A program made the translations under genes and the position numbers. 7,377 nt of DNA from Planctomycetota bacterium (GTDB taxonomy: Bacteria > Planctomycetota > Phycisphaerae > UBA1845). Every line of letters begins with the position of its first letter. Position 1 is the first letter of the stretch. Below the pieces are notes generated by a model that was given only the letters and a program-made list of their open reading frames with translations, had not been told where the DNA came from and searched no databases. Location of the stretch: positions 1 to 7,377 of the forward strand of contig JAJRUK010000064.1 of the NCBI GenBank assembly GCA_024277835.1, read 5' to 3'. Positions 5,403-7,377 of this stretch are shown one piece after another.

Positions 5403-6469
5403 GTCGTGGCTGATCTTTCTGGGGCGCTCTCTGTTTGTGCAGCCGAGTACCGATGCGCTTCATCCACGAACGCTTGCACGTTTTCAAACGGGGTATTTTG
5501 CAGAAGTCCGTGACTGAGGTTGAGCACGTGACCGGTGCTGCCGCCGGCGTCGATGCATTCACGCACGGCGCGACGTACGTCGTCGGTTGAACCCGTCGCG
5601 ACGATCTGGTTATCGACGTTGCCCTGAATCGCGACGCGATCACCGAGCGTTGCACGACACTCTCGAAGGTCCACACAGTTTCCGATGCTGATGACGTCTG
5701 CGCCGGAGGATGCGAGCAAGTTCATCTCCGATCGCTCTTTGGCGAATAGAATTTTCGGGACGTCGTTACTCAGTGCGGCGAAAATGCGTTCGTGATAGCG
5801 GTGAGCGAACGTCGCGTATTGCTCGGTCGTGATGATGTCTGCCATCGACTCGAACAGTTGCACGGTCTGCACGCCCTCTTCGATCTGGTAGCGCAGATAG
5901 GCGACGGTCATGTCGGCGAGCTTGGAAAGTAGCTTGTGCATTGAGGCTGGCTTGTCGCGCATCATCGAAAATACGCGCTCGGGATTTCGACCGGGACTTT
6001 TTCCTTCGATAAGGAACATTGCGAGGGTGAGTGGCGCTCCGGCGAATCCGATGACTGGTAAGTCGCCGTCAAGCGCGGCGCGCACGCCCCGGATCGTTCT
6101 GCCGACATGGGCGAGGTCGTCCGCGGGGTCGATGGGGCGAAGTTTTTCGATGTCGGTTTCGCATCGAATGGGCGTCTTGAGCTGTGGTCCGGGGCGAAAG
6201 AGGAAGTCAGCGCCTATCGGCGTGAGCGGGGTCAGGATATCCTGGAAGATGATGATGCCGTCAACGCCGATGCGCTTTGGCAGCAGCGATGCTTCGACGC
6301 TGATGTCGGAGTCGCGAAACATGGCTTCCAGCGGCAGGTCCACGCGCTGGCGAAGCTCGCGGTACATCGGGTCCGTGCGTCCCGCCTGTCTCATCATCCA
6401 AACCGGCGTGCGCGACGTAGTTTCGTTTCGTAGCGCTCTTAGCAGCAGGTTGTTTTTCACTGGCGTCAT
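5399..6469 (-). CDS. hemE: Uroporphyrinogen decarboxylase
   Basis: Removes four carboxyl groups from uroporphyrinogen III to give coproporphyrinogen III; cytoplasmic, cofactor-free. I chose the ATG at 6469 (356 residues; family about 340-365). An in-frame TTG at 6481 directly abuts the GAAAGG ribosome-binding motif and is less likely. Signatures, numbered from the ATG: PVWMMRQAGR with the substrate-binding arginines R27 and R31, FQDILTPL with the catalytic aspartate D77, FAGAPLTLAMFLIEG, TVQLFESMAD, IQGNVD near 280, and NLSHGLLQNTPFENV with the conserved histidine H320. Oddities: RQAGR is followed by TDPMYRELR where most bacteria have YLPEYRE, and FSDIL is FQDIL. I associate this variant with planctomycetes, from memory. 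It lies 19 nt downstream of hemN and overlaps hemY by 4 bp (ATGA), so it is central in a hemN-hemE-hemY operon. Confidence 0.97.
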   Translation of the reverse strand: MTPVKNNLLLRALRNETTSRTPVWMMRQAGRTDPMYRELRQRVDLPLEAMFRDSDISVEASLLPKRIGVDGIIIFQDILTPLTPIGADFLFRPGPQLKTPIRCETDIEKLRPIDPADDLAHVGRTIRGVRAALDGDLPVIGFAGAPLTLAMFLIEGKSPGRNPERVFSMMRDKPASMHKLLSKLADMTVAYLRYQIEEGVQTVQLFESMADIITTEQYATFAHRYHERIFAALSNDVPKILFAKERSEMNLLASSGADVISIGNCVDLRECRATLGDRVAIQGNVDNQIVATGSTDDVRRAVRECIDAGGSTGHVLNLSHGLLQNTPFENVQAFVDEAHRYSAAQTESAPERSATT

Positions 6470-6481
6470 TGTTTGAATCAA

Positions 6482-6487
6482 CCTTTC
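6482..6487 (-). promoter_or_regulatory. Probable Shine-Dalgarno of hemE (GAAAGG)
   Basis: GAAAGG on the minus strand lies in the 19-nt gap after the hemN stop, 12 nt before the hemE ATG at 6469. That spacing is longer than ideal. It touches the alternative TTG start at 6481 with no gap, which argues against that start. Confidence 0.5.
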
Positions 6488-6488
6488 A

Positions 6489-7377
6489 CTAAGCGTTCAC
6501 CGAGAACGTAGCCAATTCACCTTTGCGGTACGCTTCGCTGCCAAGGTAGGCGTCGAAGACGGCTGCGATGTTTCGAAGCAATACGCGCCCGAGTGGTTTG
6601 GTGACATGTATCGTGCCATCTCGTTCGATCGTGATGAGTCCGTCTTTTTCGAACGTTGCAAGGATGCCAAGTTCGCGCGCGAAGGTTTCGTCGAAGCTAA
6701 GATCGAAGCCGTCTTCGATGCGCTTGGGGTCAAGCTCAGCCAGGCAGTAGAGTTCGCCAAGAACCGCCTGACGGATGATGTCGTCGGGCGTGAACCATTT
6801 GCCCCGATCGATCGGGGAGTGGCCTTCTTCGACGAGCTGCATGTAGCGATCGACGTCTTTGACGTTTTGCAGAAAGCCCACTTCGGTCAGGTGACTGATG
6901 GACGAAACGCCGACGCCGTAGAGTCGCAGATCGCCGCCGGTTGTCATTCCCTGGAAATTGCGCTGAACGGTTCCGTCCCTAAGCGATTCGGATAATCGTT
7001 CGTCTGACTTAGCGAAGTGGTCCAGTCCGATGAACTCGTACCCCGCCTGCTCAAAAAGATTCAAGCCGATGAGGAACATGTCGAGCTTGGTTTCGCTGTC
7101 GGGAAGGCGCGTGTAGTCCATGCCGCGTTGCGTTGCGATTTTTTCCGGGATCTGGGCGTAGTGGTAATAGGCGACGCGATCGGGCGCGAGCGAGATCGCT
7201 TTTTCGACGGTTTGCCGAATCGTGTCGGGCGTCTGGTAGGGCATGCCGTAGATCAGGTCGAAGTTGACGCTCGGGAAACCGAGCGTGCGAATGGTATCGA
7301 CGAGATCGCGCACCATTTCAAAGGGTTGAACTCGGCGGACGTGTTTCTGTACGCTATGGTCGAAGTCCTGCACGCCC
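6489..7377 (-). CDS. hemN: Oxygen-independent coproporphyrinogen III oxidase (radical SAM), 5'-truncated by window edge
   Basis: Radical-SAM enzyme that oxidatively decarboxylates coproporphyrinogen III to protoporphyrinogen IX without oxygen. Only the C-terminal 295 residues are visible; E. coli HemN has 457, so about 160 N-terminal residues lie off the right edge, including the CxxxCxxC iron-sulfur motif. The GTG near 7373 is an internal valine of the conserved GVQDFD segment, not the start. Visible features: GVQDFDHSVQKHVRRVQ, VNFDLIYGMPYQTPDT, RVAYYHYAQIPE, EFIGLDHFA, and RNFQGMTTGGDLRLYGVGVSSIS. The HFA and NFQGxTT segments match true HemN, whereas the related heme chaperone HemW lacks them. 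The C-terminal domain (ending near RNIAAVFDAYL) is typical of HemN and binds substrate. It is followed after 19 nt by hemE and so leads the minus-strand unit as far as can be seen. Confidence 0.96.
   Translation of the reverse strand, partial: GVQDFDHSVQKHVRRVQPFEMVRDLVDTIRTLGFPSVNFDLIYGMPYQTPDTIRQTVEKAISLAPDRVAYYHYAQIPEKIATQRGMDYTRLPDSETKLDMFLIGLNLFEQAGYEFIGLDHFAKSDERLSESLRDGTVQRNFQGMTTGGDLRLYGVGVSSISHLTEVGFLQNVKDVDRYMQLVEEGHSPIDRGKWFTPDDIIRQAVLGELYCLAELDPKRIEDGFDLSFDETFARELGILATFEKDGLITIERDGTIHVTKPLGRVLLRNIAAVFDAYLGSEAYRKGELATFSVNA

Noticed and set aside
5910..6476. 188-codon open frame antisense to hemE
   Set aside because: Rich in Ser, Arg and Pro, with no motif or ribosome-binding site; hemE on the other strand is unambiguous.

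Overview
The window is a block of tetrapyrrole (heme) biosynthesis genes, with seven genes packed at very high coding density. The plus strand carries hemL (5' end cut off by the window edge), hemC and hemD. The minus strand, read from the right edge, carries hemN (5' end cut off), hemE, hemY and then hemB. The two strands converge at about 2.65 kb, where hemD and hemB overlap tail to tail by 34 bp. Together the genes cover almost every step from glutamate-1-semialdehyde to protoporphyrin IX. HemL makes 5-aminolevulinate, HemB makes porphobilinogen, HemC makes hydroxymethylbilane and HemD makes uroporphyrinogen III. HemE then makes coproporphyrinogen III, HemN protoporphyrinogen IX and HemY protoporphyrin IX. 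HemA (glutamyl-tRNA reductase) and ferrochelatase (HemH) are not in this window.

Layout: 1-1104 hemL (partial, +); 1104-1985 hemC (+); 1989-2669 hemD (+); 2636-3661 hemB (-); 3662-3968 the only non-coding stretch; 3969-5402 hemY (-); 5399-6469 hemE (-); 6489-7377 hemN (partial, -). Gene junctions inside each unit are tight: hemL/hemC overlap at TGATG, hemE/hemY overlap by ATGA, hemC/hemD are 3 nt apart, and hemN/hemE are 19 nt apart. This points to two operons with translational coupling.

The 307-bp gap between hemY and hemB is the unusual part. It is almost filled by two adjacent, structured, mobile-repeat-like elements. Element A (3680-3802) contains three hairpins, two of which are inverted copies of each other. 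Element B (3799-3909) has imperfect 19-bp terminal inverted repeats. Both elements begin and end with CTAG, and they share one CTAG where they meet. Element A ends 5 bp from the hemB Shine-Dalgarno sequence, so the hemB leader is made of repeat DNA.

The likely host is a diderm bacterium, probably a member of Planctomycetota. The reasons are the divergent HemE N-terminal motif (RQAGR followed by TDPMYRELR, with FQDILTPL), the pairing of HemN with HemY, and intergenic repeats that resemble ones I remember from planctomycete genomes. This placement is inference from memory and was not checked by a search. I see no genes outside the heme pathway and no clear new enzymatic system. The most novel-looking content is the paired CTAG-bounded repeats upstream of hemB.
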